Source: a virus
IMG/VR virus record: IMGVR_UViG_3300032284_001828
Location: 1 to 29,087 of that record
Length of the DNA: 29,087 nt
Reading direction: 5' to 3' (one strand)
The position numbers and the translations under genes are program-made. Under the pieces are notes generated by a model. It did not search any database. It was given only the letters and a program-made list of their open reading frames with translations, and had not been told where the DNA came from. Below, one piece after another: positions 13,549 through 21,376 of this stretch (position 1 is its first letter; the number at the start of each line of letters is the position of its first letter).

Positions 13549-14622
13549 ATGAGTATTAACGCCCTACTACAGCCAATTCAGCCCGGCGACAACATGCATG
13601 ACTACAAGCATGCGGCCGCGGTGTTTGTTCCAAATGCGTTTGCGTTGCATCCTCATTTTGCCTTTAGCTTTTGGATTCGTTTTACCATGAACCCAGCATA
13701 CACAATGTTGCAAAGCGGAAACCAGCGAATCATTGGTTCCTTGGCAAAAACGGTTAATCTACCTAAATTCCAGATTGATACTAAAACACTGAATGCCTAC
13801 AATAGACCAAATCTGGTTCATACCAAAATCAAGTATGAGCCAGTGACAATCAAGTTCCACGATGATGGTGAAAATATAATTAGAAAACTATGGTACGATT
13901 ATTATAGTTTTTATTTCCGCGACAGCGATTATGAATCTACGATATACAATGCACCCCATAAGTATCAAGAACGACTAACCGACCAATGGGGATACACACT
14001 AAGACAAGGTGGTATTGGTGCTCAGACATTGTACAACTCTAACACACAGTTGATACAGAATGTTGAGATTTTTAGTTTCCATAAAAAGAAATTCAATAGT
14101 GTAAAATTGATCAATCCTGTGATTACCAGTTTCCAACATGGCGAGCATGACATGGCAGGCACACTCATGGAAAATCAGATGACACTAAGCTATGAGACAG
14201 TGACCTATGCCAGTGGTTATTTGCAGTCATCAAAATTCAGTGACATGCTGTTAAACTATGATACCAACACCAGTCCATTGAGCTCCATTGGTGCGATTGG
14301 AGTCAACAACCTGATCGACAATGGCGGAATACCTGGCTTGACCTCGGGCGCAGTCGGACAATGGACCAATGGACAAACCGATCAATCAAATCTTTCATTA
14401 ACAGGCAGATTTGGATTATTTGGTTCTCAAGGTTATAACACCAGCGGCGCCGCCAAGTACATTGGATTACTAGGTGGGCCAGTGGTTGGTGCAATCCAAC
14501 AGGCCATTGGCGGCGCTGGCTCGCAAGGTCCTATCAGTATCCCAAGCATTGGCTCCGTGATGCAGTCTGGACAACTACCTTCGTTGTCTGATGTGACAGC
14601 AAAAGTAAAATCATTTTTCTAA
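13549..14622 (+). CDS. Putative baseplate tail-tube initiator/cap (gp54/gp48-like)
   Basis: 357 residues. FSFWIRFTMNP, then LAKTVNLPKFQIDTKTLNAY and IKYEPVTIKFHDDGENIIRK followed by LWYDYYSFYFRD, form a tail-tube-like beta module. The pattern (strand, NLPKF, N.YNRP, K..Y.P.T..FHDD) resembles gp19-fold proteins and is known to me from baseplate or tail-associated proteins of marine T4-like phages. T4 gp54 and gp48 share the gp19 fold and start and cap the tube on the baseplate; lengths are 320 and 364. The C-terminal third (from about residue 240) is Gly/Ser/Ile-rich and low complexity. It heads an operon with two unassigned genes and gp4. The choice between gp54, gp48 or another tube-fold protein is not settled. 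Confidence 0.6.
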   Translation: MSINALLQPIQPGDNMHDYKHAAAVFVPNAFALHPHFAFSFWIRFTMNPAYTMLQSGNQRIIGSLAKTVNLPKFQIDTKTLNAYNRPNLVHTKIKYEPVTIKFHDDGENIIRKLWYDYYSFYFRDSDYESTIYNAPHKYQERLTDQWGYTLRQGGIGAQTLYNSNTQLIQNVEIFSFHKKKFNSVKLINPVITSFQHGEHDMAGTLMENQMTLSYETVTYASGYLQSSKFSDMLLNYDTNTSPLSSIGAIGVNNLIDNGGIPGLTSGAVGQWTNGQTDQSNLSLTGRFGLFGSQGYNTSGAAKYIGLLGGPVVGAIQQAIGGAGSQGPISIPSIGSVMQSGQLPSLSDVTAKVKSFF

Positions 14623-14635
14623 TTGGATTTAATAT

Positions 14636-15127
14636 ATGGGCATTCAAAACTTAAATTCATTGGTAAATCTTAAAGCAACCGGCGGAATTACAAATTCGGG
14701 ATTGCCAGTTTCTCAAGGCGGGTCCGGCCCAAATAAAATTGGTACAGCAGTTGTATCTATACGCAAGCAACAGATAGATGGAACATCTATTGCCCGAGGT
14801 GCAGGCGGCGGCATATTGACTAAACCAAGCAAACGTGTAACAACCAATGGTACCTTGGTCGCTAATCCAAGTAGTGATGCAATATTACCTGGATACCATG
14901 TTCCGTTCCCTCCAGTGAACAATGGAGGATTATATCAATCTCCTCCATATGATGGTAGCACATCAATCTTTAATGTTGCACCGCTGAAGTATACAATTGA
15001 TATATCGCAACAGCATGTATCTGCTACCACTCCGGCATCCTTGTCGGGTCAGAATTTAAATGCACTGGTACAGCCAGGTGTTATTCCTTCAATTGGCCAA
15101 GGACGCATCAACGGAGCAAAAAGATAA
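14636..15127 (+). CDS. Hypothetical Gly/Ser/Pro-rich structural protein
   Basis: 163 residues, not recognised. It is rich in Gly, Ser, Thr, Asn, Pro and Ile and largely low complexity (GGITNSGLPVSQGGSGPNK, then RGAGGGILTKPSKRVTTNG), with no Cys and no predicted membrane segment. A Pro-rich stretch (LPGYHVPFPPVNNGGLYQSP) may be an extended arm. Such features suit a linker or small baseplate component, supported only by its position in the operon between the tube-fold protein and gp4. Its stop and the next start overlap by one base (TAATG), so the two are probably translationally coupled. Confidence 0.65.
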   Translation: MGIQNLNSLVNLKATGGITNSGLPVSQGGSGPNKIGTAVVSIRKQQIDGTSIARGAGGGILTKPSKRVTTNGTLVANPSSDAILPGYHVPFPPVNNGGLYQSPPYDGSTSIFNVAPLKYTIDISQQHVSATTPASLSGQNLNALVQPGVIPSIGQGRINGAKR

Positions 15128-15504
15128 TGAGTATATATACAAATATTGGTCCAATAACAACTGATGGTACACAGATACCACAGAATATAAAATACTATAA
15201 CAACACAGGAATACCGCCTGTTACCGTTTCACAAAATATCAGTGATGCGGTGCTGGGATATTTTGAAACCGTAACCGGTGATGCATCCAGTGCGGCAACA
15301 CTAGCAAGTGCAGTTATCTACACCAGCATAATGCAACGAGTTGATCCAATGCGAACCATCGCCGAATTCAAGTCATTACCAACTGGCCAGCTGAATCAAT
15401 ACCTGGCCGTATTTTTAAATTTTAGCAGGATAGGCACCAGCTTTATTGGTGTGAATAACAAGACCCACGTGGATCAGTACCTAGCAAGAAGTATATTGGT
15501 GTAA
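15127..15504 (+). CDS. Conserved hypothetical protein, probable tail/baseplate component
   Basis: 125 residues. A conserved-looking core is SQNISDAVLGYFETVTGDAS, then ATLASAVIYTSIMQRVDPMR and a C-terminal LNQYLAVFLNFSRIGTSFIG with YLARSILV. I recall this pattern (gyFe.vTg...aA..LasavIyTa......dPm..i..f.......Ln.yl..fLN..R.gTS.lG) from T4-like phage hypothetical proteins, always in structural regions. There is no enzyme motif. It is mostly helical after the first 35 residues. It overlaps the preceding gene by one base, and gp4 starts 2 bases after its stop, so it is made as part of this late structural operon. Function unknown. Confidence 0.75.
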   Translation: MSIYTNIGPITTDGTQIPQNIKYYNNTGIPPVTVSQNISDAVLGYFETVTGDASSAATLASAVIYTSIMQRVDPMRTIAEFKSLPTGQLNQYLAVFLNFSRIGTSFIGVNNKTHVDQYLARSILV

Positions 15505-15505
15505 T

Positions 15506-15943
15506 ATGTCACGTAACTATGCTCAAGGTAAATTCCAATTAAAGAACCCAGCCAAGTATATTGGCAACAGACAACCTACATATCGATCAGGTTGGGAAAT
15601 GGTGTTTATGCAGTTCTGCGATAATAATCCTAGCATTGTTCAGTGGAGTAGTGAAAGCATACAGATACCCTACAGAAATCCTTTCACAGGAAAGCAGACA
15701 ATCTATATTCCAGATTTCCTAATCATATACATAGATAAGAATCAAAAAACGCATGGCGAAGTTATCGAAATCAAGCCAAGCACAGAGACCACAATGGAGA
15801 GTGCCAAGAGCACAAGAGATCAAGCCTATGTTGTACTCAACATGGCAAAATGGCAAGCCGCACAGGCCTGGTGCAAAAATCAAGGACTTAAATTCCGAGT
15901 AGTAACAGAGAACGAGATTTTTCACAAAGGTCAAAAGCGGTAA
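15506..15943 (+). CDS. gp4: gp4-like head completion nuclease
   Basis: 145 residues; T4 gp4 has 150. YAQGKFQLKNPAKYIGNR, then YRSGWEMVFMQFCDNNPSIV, YIPDFLIIY and GEVIEIKPSTET match the gp4 head-completion family. The residues E31, P69-D70 and E88-x-K90 form a complete PD-(D/E)xK nuclease signature in a TnsA-like arrangement. In T4, gp4 together with gp50/gp65 is needed to finish DNA-filled heads so that tails can attach; a trimming role for DNA ends is a reasonable reading of the motif. It is the last gene of the baseplate operon; its stop codon overlaps TAAATA just before gp16. Confidence 0.9.
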   Translation: MSRNYAQGKFQLKNPAKYIGNRQPTYRSGWEMVFMQFCDNNPSIVQWSSESIQIPYRNPFTGKQTIYIPDFLIIYIDKNQKTHGEVIEIKPSTETTMESAKSTRDQAYVVLNMAKWQAAQAWCKNQGLKFRVVTENEIFHKGQKR

Positions 15944-15946
15944 ATA
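15939..15946 (+). promoter_or_regulatory. Possible late promoter immediately before gp16
   Basis: GGTAAATA fits the late element but includes the gp4 stop codon and ends only 4 bases before the gp16 ATG. If used, the transcript would start within the start codon. It may be a chance match. Confidence 0.25.
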
Positions 15947-15950
15947 CTGC

Positions 15951-16445
15951 ATGACTAAAAAACTTGAACAACTGTTCGACCTACCCGAAGCACCCGACGA
16001 CGCCGATCCAATTGGTACTATCAATGATCGCAACGAAACCATCACCGAAATTAATCTGGCTATAGACAAGATTGATGCGGCATTGCCTGGTGTTCGCGAT
16101 CTTGAAGCCGCAGATGAAGAAATGGACAGCCTAGCCAAGCTGGCACAGGACAAGTTCAATGACCTAATGGATCTGGGTATGAATGTAGAACCACGCTATG
16201 CAGGCGTTATATTCCAGACCGCAGGTACATTGCTAGGACATGCCATTGTTGCCAAACAGGCCAAGCTGGACAAGAAATTAAGAATGGTTGATCTACAGCT
16301 TAAAAAAGCACGATTAGACCAGGTTAAAGCAAAGGAAACACCTCCTGGAGAAGCCGCAATCGAAGGGCAAGGCTTTGTACTAGATAGAAATGCACTATTG
16401 GCACAGATACTATCCAAGAGCTCAGATAACCAAAAAACAAAGTAA
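15951..16445 (+). CDS. gp16: gp16-like terminase small subunit
   Basis: 164 residues, the same length as T4 gp16. It begins MTKKLEQLFDLPEAP, similar to the gp16 opening of marine T4-like phages. It then has an acidic segment, followed by a long helical region with the conserved-looking EEMDSLAKLAQDKFNDLMDL and QTAGTLLGHAIVAKQAKLDK, followed by LRMVDLQLKKARLDQVKAKE. This is the coiled-coil core that oligomerises into a ring in gp16 proteins. The small subunit recognises concatemeric DNA and regulates the gp17 nuclease and ATPase. The ATG follows the gp4 stop by 7 bases and lacks a clear ribosome binding site. Its partner gp17 lies more than 7 kb away, unlike T4, where the two adjoin. Confidence 0.78.
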   Translation: MTKKLEQLFDLPEAPDDADPIGTINDRNETITEINLAIDKIDAALPGVRDLEAADEEMDSLAKLAQDKFNDLMDLGMNVEPRYAGVIFQTAGTLLGHAIVAKQAKLDKKLRMVDLQLKKARLDQVKAKETPPGEAAIEGQGFVLDRNALLAQILSKSSDNQKTK

Positions 16446-16446
16446 G

Positions 16447-16454
16447 CATAAATA
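16447..16454 (+). promoter_or_regulatory. T4-type late promoter for the internal-protein block
   Basis: CATAAATA, 7 of 8 matches, 19 bases before the ATG at 16474. ATAGGATCC lies between and supplies the ribosome binding site. Confidence 0.65.
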
Positions 16455-16473
16455 GATATTATAGGATCCTGGT

Positions 16474-17103
16474 ATGAAAACGTTTAAAGAATACTTAACA
16501 GAAAGCAAGAAAACCTTTGGTTTTCGGATTAAAATCGCTGATCATGAACTTGATGGCGAGACCTTGGACAAAATTGAACGCGGCCTCAGCGCATTTAATT
16601 TAAGCGATATAACCAAGACACAGAGTCAGCCAATCACTCGATATAGAGAGTTTGCTAAACTAGGTCCGGTTGGTTGCGAAATGTTCACCGTTACTACCAA
16701 CTATCCAGCCATTCCTCCACAGGTACAACAAGAGATCCATGTTGCTACAGGAATTCCACTAACACATATCTATGTTGCCAATGCTGATGCTCACGACGAT
16801 GCATCGGGCGACGAGCCAGTCAGCGACGAAAACGATGCACCACTACTGGATAATCCTGACATGAAAACAACTGTCAGTGGGCAAGAGCATGTGGGACTAA
16901 AGAAAGTAGAGAGCCTGCTTAAAGAACTAGGCAGAGAAAAAAACACCGGTACACAATACAAAGGTGTTAACGACAGTATCCTAGCCAAGAGTTCGCCAGA
17001 TAACGGCAAAGCAGAAACCACAGCAGATCTACCACAAGGCAAAATGAGCCCAGTGGGTTCAAGACAAAACAAAATTCCAAGCCCAGTAAGAGGAAAGAGA
17101 TAA
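16474..17103 (+). CDS. Putative internal head protein with capsid-targeting-like N-terminus
   Basis: 209 residues. The N-terminus MKTFKEYLTESKK closely parallels the T4 capsid-targeting sequence MKTYQEFIAEA, which sends internal proteins into the prohead and is cut by protease gp21 after (Ile/Leu)-x-Glu. Here LTE at residues 8-10 gives such a site. The folded part (about 14-108) has GFRIKIADHELDGETLDKIE, then YREFAKLGPVGCEMFTVTTN and YPAIPPQVQQEIHVATGIPL. The rest is acidic then Lys/Ser/Pro-rich and probably disordered (ending SPVRGKR). I recall the family from marine T4-like phages without a function. It heads the block that continues with the 1185-residue mosaic, starting one base after this stop codon. 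Packaging into heads is inferred. Confidence 0.72.
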   Translation: MKTFKEYLTESKKTFGFRIKIADHELDGETLDKIERGLSAFNLSDITKTQSQPITRYREFAKLGPVGCEMFTVTTNYPAIPPQVQQEIHVATGIPLTHIYVANADAHDDASGDEPVSDENDAPLLDNPDMKTTVSGQEHVGLKKVESLLKELGREKNTGTQYKGVNDSILAKSSPDNGKAETTADLPQGKMSPVGSRQNKIPSPVRGKR

Positions 17104-17104
17104 T

Positions 17105-20100
17105 ATGACCAACCACAACAACATTTATAACATTCTTGGCAAACTAGATGCCTTGAACCCTAAGGAAGAACCCAAAGGTAACCTCCTTAAAGAAATTCAG
17201 CATCCTGCTAAGAAAGATGTGGTTTCACAACTGAACGATCGTTATGCAACATTCAAGCAACGTTTGAATGAAAGCCAAGTCAATGAACTAAGTCCTGCGT
17301 TGATGCAACGAGCGGCAAAAAAAGCAGGTGCCATGGTTAACAAGAGTTACCAAGATCGCGATTATAATGCCACAACTGATTATGCAAATCAACAAGATAG
17401 AATACAGCATGGCATGGACAAGAGAGCAGGCAAGAGTTCTACGTTTACTAGAAGTAACGATTACCTAAAAAATGAACCAGGTGCTAACACAGCCAAAGGA
17501 TCTCGTATGCCTGTTGGCATGGAAGAAGAACAAGTCAACGAACTAAGTCCTAAGACACTAGGTAGCTATGCAAAGAAAGCCGCAGTAGATGCCAAGTTCC
17601 TGGGACACCAGGCCGGCGCACAGCAAGGTGATGCAATGGCACATGCCAAGCATCCGGGTGACGGTGTCGAAGCAGGCATGGAACTGGACGACAAGGCACA
17701 CAAGCGTTTGCGTGGTGTACACAAAGCAGTTAATAAGTTGTCTGGCATTCCAGTTAAAGAAAATAGAGTAGATAGTCCTGTGTCAAGTGCTATCACACGC
17801 CGAATCCTGAATCAGCGTCATGACCTACTGAAGTATGGCCCGCAGGCAGTAATGGATGCGATTGACCAAGTTGCTGACTGGGTCGATCTTGGACCTGATG
17901 ACGAGATTGGTTCAAGCGATGTTAGCGCATGGGTTAGCCAGGTAGAACGCTATCTAAGATCCAGTGCCGGAGAAGGCATACAGTTCAAAGGTATTGATGT
18001 GGCGGAAGGCTCATTAAACGAATTTGCAGTATCCGGAGACAGCGGCGGCGATGATGATGATGATGAGGATGAATTCCCGCAGATGTTTGAAGCGCCATTT
18101 ACTGCTGTTATCAACGGTAAAAAACAAAGTGGCACAGTGATAATTTATCCTGGAGAAGTTACCTCGGCAGAATGGCATACCAAAGATGCAATCTATATCA
18201 AAACTGGCATGGATAATGTACACAACACAAGTGACTTTATTACGCATGCGGCAGAATATATTCAAGAAATCATTCGATTGAATGGCCGAGGTCACAATTA
18301 TGTAAAGCATCTAAAGCGTCGAGGTGGAGGTGTGGCGGAAGGCGAAACTATTCATACCAAGACAGGACTGATCCACAAGGGCACCTATGGCAGTGACTAT
18401 GACGAACAAGGCAGTGACGACGACTATGACGAGCACGGCAATAAAAAAACCAAGGCCGCCGGACGTCCTAAGAAAGACAAAGCACCAGAGCGTGTGACCG
18501 GCAAGGCATGGAAACACAAAGACGGCCGCCAGACAACAGAAAGTTTTGACGATGAAGAGGAAGAAGATCCAATGAGCTTCACACACGGTGCTAATATAAA
18601 TGGCACTAGTTTAGTGGGTCATATCCAGGCATCGTACGATCAATTGGTACAGGTATTCGGTGAGCCAGATATTGGACCAGATGACCGCAACCAAGACAAA
18701 GTAACCTGTGTATGGGAACTACAATTTGGTGATGGTACAGTTGCCACTATCTATGACTGGAAAGAAGGTGAGACTCCGATGGGTCCATACCGTTGGCATA
18801 TCGGCGGTCGTAATACCAATGCAGAACATATGATTCATAGTGCATTTGAAATGATGCACGAAGGCGAAACTATTCCTACCAAGACAGGACTGATACACAA
18901 AGGCACCTATGGTAGCGATTGGGAAGATCCAGAAGGCAAAGAAGATAGCGCCAGCAATGAACCTAAAAAATCTGGGCGTCCTAAGAAGGATAAAGCACCC
19001 GAGCGTGTGACTGGTAAAGCATGGAAGCACAAAGATGGCCGTGTAGCAGAGTCATTTAAAATTGATTCAATTGTTGAAGATACCATGGCAGAACTAGACA
19101 GCATCCTGCTTGCAGAAAAGGCAGTTAGCCAACAGCAACAAAAATTCATGGGCATGGTACATGCCATGCAGACTGGCCACAAGGTAAAGGGTGCAAGCTC
19201 TGAGCTCAAGAAAGTTGCAAAAGACATGGGCAAGAAAGATGCCGAAGACTTTGCTAGTACCAAGCATGCTGGGCTTCCAAAGAAGGTAAATGAAAGCATG
19301 GCATTTGAGTGTGAAGACCCAGGCGTTAAAGCCATTTGCCATCGTTATGGTAAAGAAGTCAATGACTTTACACAATCAGGTAACCTAGATCCAGACCTGT
19401 ATCATGCGCTACATGATCACTACTATGACTCAATGCCATCTGGCGTCAAGCGTGGATCAAACACCCAAGAGTGGGTAGGACATAAATTTAGCCAAGACAT
19501 GGGCATGGGACAACCAGCAACAGTTGAAGCTGATAGAGGCGACATGGCCGCAGTCATGGACGAATCAGGAGCATTCTATCCTGGACGCACAGTCTACTGG
19601 CGCGGCAAAGCAGGACATGTTGACCGTGTGGAAGGCAACAAGTGCTTTGTACATCTAGCATCAGGTGATATGGATGTATGGCCAACACGTGAATGTGATA
19701 CAGAAAAACAAAGTTTCATGAGCACACTAGGCAAAGACATTAAAGATATAGGACATGGTATGAAAGGCTTTTTAACAGGTGGCCCAGAAGAGCGTAGCGA
19801 ACTAGACGAACTTGCTAGACTAGCAGGACTTGGCAAACACGGTCACGAAGTAGATGAATGCACATATACAGCAGAAGGCGAACATTGCCCTGTACACGGT
19901 ATGAATGAATGTGGTATGGGTATGTATGAAGCCAAAGAAAAGAAAGCTGACAAAGATTATGACGGTGACGGAAAAATCGAATCAGGCAAAGATGAATATT
20001 TGGGTAGCAAAATCCGTGCGGCAAAGAAAGCCACATTCAAGGAGAGCGCAGGATCGATTGATTTTGATAAAGTGTTAGCGGCTATTGCGGCATTGTACGG

Positions 20101-20662
20101 TGATGACATTTGGGATAACGATGCTATGCAGGATTTAGCTAACGATTTAGAACAAGCTGGACCAACTGACCGAGAGTTAGATTTTATTATTGCCAGGGGC
20201 AAGTTGCCAAAGAGATTGGCTGGTATACAATTCTCAGCAGGTGATGATGTTCGATTTAATGAATCTAAGCCAGACTTCTTAGATGTTGACAAAGATGGCA
20301 ATAAGAAAGAGCCATTCAAGAAAGCAGTTAAGGACAAAGAAGAAGATGACAAGTTAGATGAAGCAATGAGTGAACTGCGCCGCCTAAGCGGAATGTCAAA
20401 GTCAACTCGTGAACATGTTGCTCATGCTATTCCTAACATGTATGCGTTTGAGAAAACAGTTACTGAAGAGTTTGCCAACGAACCAGACGAACAGTATGTT
20501 GATACAGACACTATTGTTAACCAAGGCAACGATCTAAATCGCAAGAAGTCACAGTACAGCGGTAAACCACGTGCGGGCGATAACCCAATGACCGGCGATG
20601 ATATCCAGATGGAAGCTAGACTAGCTCGTCTGTACAACAGTATTAAAGTAGCCAACAAATGA
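17105..20662 (+). CDS. Giant modular putative internal head protein with AT-hook repeats
   Basis: 1185 residues with no single recognisable family; it is a chain of short modules joined by acidic or Lys-rich linkers. In order: two QVNELSP helical modules (about 58 and 143), a helical DSPVSSAITRRIL module (223-285), a beta module (about 330-405), a GETIHTKTGLIHKGTYGSD/AT-hook module (412-475), a GTSLVGHIQASYDQLVQVFG module (about 500-585), a second AT-hook module (586-646), a helical AICHRYGKEVNDF module, a PGRTVYWRGKAGHVDRV module, DxDxDG loops near 951 and 1060, and a C-terminal RLxG motif. GRPKK at about 453 and 624 are AT-hook cores that bind AT-rich minor groove. Several (Leu)-x-Glu sites (LLKE30, LNE56, LNE306) fit prohead protease cleavage. 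Virion packaging is inferred. Confidence 0.75.
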   Translation: MTNHNNIYNILGKLDALNPKEEPKGNLLKEIQHPAKKDVVSQLNDRYATFKQRLNESQVNELSPALMQRAAKKAGAMVNKSYQDRDYNATTDYANQQDRIQHGMDKRAGKSSTFTRSNDYLKNEPGANTAKGSRMPVGMEEEQVNELSPKTLGSYAKKAAVDAKFLGHQAGAQQGDAMAHAKHPGDGVEAGMELDDKAHKRLRGVHKAVNKLSGIPVKENRVDSPVSSAITRRILNQRHDLLKYGPQAVMDAIDQVADWVDLGPDDEIGSSDVSAWVSQVERYLRSSAGEGIQFKGIDVAEGSLNEFAVSGDSGGDDDDDEDEFPQMFEAPFTAVINGKKQSGTVIIYPGEVTSAEWHTKDAIYIKTGMDNVHNTSDFITHAAEYIQEIIRLNGRGHNYVKHLKRRGGGVAEGETIHTKTGLIHKGTYGSDYDEQGSDDDYDEHGNKKTKAAGRPKKDKAPERVTGKAWKHKDGRQTTESFDDEEEEDPMSFTHGANINGTSLVGHIQASYDQLVQVFGEPDIGPDDRNQDKVTCVWELQFGDGTVATIYDWKEGETPMGPYRWHIGGRNTNAEHMIHSAFEMMHEGETIPTKTGLIHKGTYGSDWEDPEGKEDSASNEPKKSGRPKKDKAPERVTGKAWKHKDGRVAESFKIDSIVEDTMAELDSILLAEKAVSQQQQKFMGMVHAMQTGHKVKGASSELKKVAKDMGKKDAEDFASTKHAGLPKKVNESMAFECEDPGVKAICHRYGKEVNDFTQSGNLDPDLYHALHDHYYDSMPSGVKRGSNTQEWVGHKFSQDMGMGQPATVEADRGDMAAVMDESGAFYPGRTVYWRGKAGHVDRVEGNKCFVHLASGDMDVWPTRECDTEKQSFMSTLGKDIKDIGHGMKGFLTGGPEERSELDELARLAGLGKHGHEVDECTYTAEGEHCPVHGMNECGMGMYEAKEKKADKDYDGDGKIESGKDEYLGSKIRAAKKATFKESAGSIDFDKVLAAIAALYGDDIWDNDAMQDLANDLEQAGPTDRELDFIIARGKLPKRLAGIQFSAGDDVRFNESKPDFLDVDKDGNKKEPFKKAVKDKEEDDKLDEAMSELRRLSGMSKSTREHVAHAIPNMYAFEKTVTEEFANEPDEQYVDTDTIVNQGNDLNRKKSQYSGKPRAGDNPMTGDDIQMEARLARLYNSIKVANK
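18338..18529 (+). repeat. AT-hook module, copy 1
   Basis: Encodes about 64 residues: GETIHTKTGLIHKGTYGSD, an acidic linker, AGRPKKDKAPERVTGKAWKH and KDGR. The ends are nearly identical to copy 2 at 18860-19042, while the acidic linker differs in length and sequence. Confidence 0.85.
18860..19042 (+). repeat. AT-hook module, copy 2
   Basis: Encodes about 61 residues: GETIPTKTGLIHKGTYGSD, an acidic linker, SGRPKKDKAPERVTGKAWKH and KDGR. Synonymous differences from copy 1 show the repeat is maintained at protein level and is not a very recent DNA duplication. Confidence 0.85.
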
Positions 20663-21348
20663 AACCTCTAAGAGAATATTTGGCACTAGCGGAATATGCC
20701 GCTGAGAATCCTGTGCCGGGTGATATCTTTGAAATAGCAGTAACCACAGATCAGTTGATTGAAACTGTGGTTACTGAACTGTCTCCAGATGGTAATGTGA
20801 TCATTGAATTGGATGAAACAGCTATCGCTATGATGGAGGCGGCCGGCATGTTGTTTGAAGAACCCGGCGCAAAAGCAAATGACTCAACTAGCCCTATACA
20901 CGGCAAAAATCAAATGTTACAGCATCCTGACGGTGAGTTCAGCCCTATAAATGGGTCAGCGTTTGCTCCTTATGATCGTAAGGCCGATCCACGTGAATGG
21001 TTTAGAAAAGACCTAGACGATGACGAAGACGACGGGAAAGAGGTTCATACACACAGCGTGGTAACTATGAGCGGAACCGGGTATGACGACAGGGATGGTG
21101 TAGCTGAAGCAAAGTATCATGGTAAAACAGTCAAGTTGGGCAAGCCCATGGCAGGCGATGTTAAAAAGAGCAAGGTCTATGTTAAAGATCCTAAAACAGG
21201 AAACGTCAAGAAAGTAAATTTTGGTGATCCTAACATGCGTATTAAAAAATCTAGCCCTACTCACAGAAAGAGTTTTAGAGCAAGACACCACTGTGAAAAC
21301 CCTGGCCCACGTACAAGTGCAAGATATTGGTCGTGCCGTGCTTGGTAA
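20659..21348 (+). CDS. Conserved putative virion protein (C-terminal RKSFRARHxC module)
   Basis: 229 residues. N-terminus MKPLREYLALAEYAAE is again capsid-targeting-like, with LAE as possible prohead protease site. Next is a short domain ending NVIIELDETAIAMMEAAGML, then a linker with an acidic run. The C-terminus has KYHGKTVKLGKPMAGDVKKS, then KTGNVKKVNFGDPNMRIKKS and RKSFRARHHCENPGP with SARYWSCRAW. This terminal module is widespread in marine phage virion-associated proteins; its role is unknown. The basic, aromatic end could bind nucleic acid. The ATG overlaps the stop of the giant protein (ATGA), so the two are translationally coupled and probably act together. Confidence 0.8.
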   Translation: MKPLREYLALAEYAAENPVPGDIFEIAVTTDQLIETVVTELSPDGNVIIELDETAIAMMEAAGMLFEEPGAKANDSTSPIHGKNQMLQHPDGEFSPINGSAFAPYDRKADPREWFRKDLDDDEDDGKEVHTHSVVTMSGTGYDDRDGVAEAKYHGKTVKLGKPMAGDVKKSKVYVKDPKTGNVKKVNFGDPNMRIKKSSPTHRKSFRARHHCENPGPRTSARYWSCRAW

Positions 21349-21376
21349 TCATAAGTAATTAACCAAGGAGATTTCG

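Noticed and set aside
18907-19335. 142-residue minus-strand frame, and similar ones inside 17105-20662
   Set aside because: Antisense to the mosaic protein; repeated appearances such as FHALPVTRSGALSFLG simply mirror the duplicated AT-hook modules.
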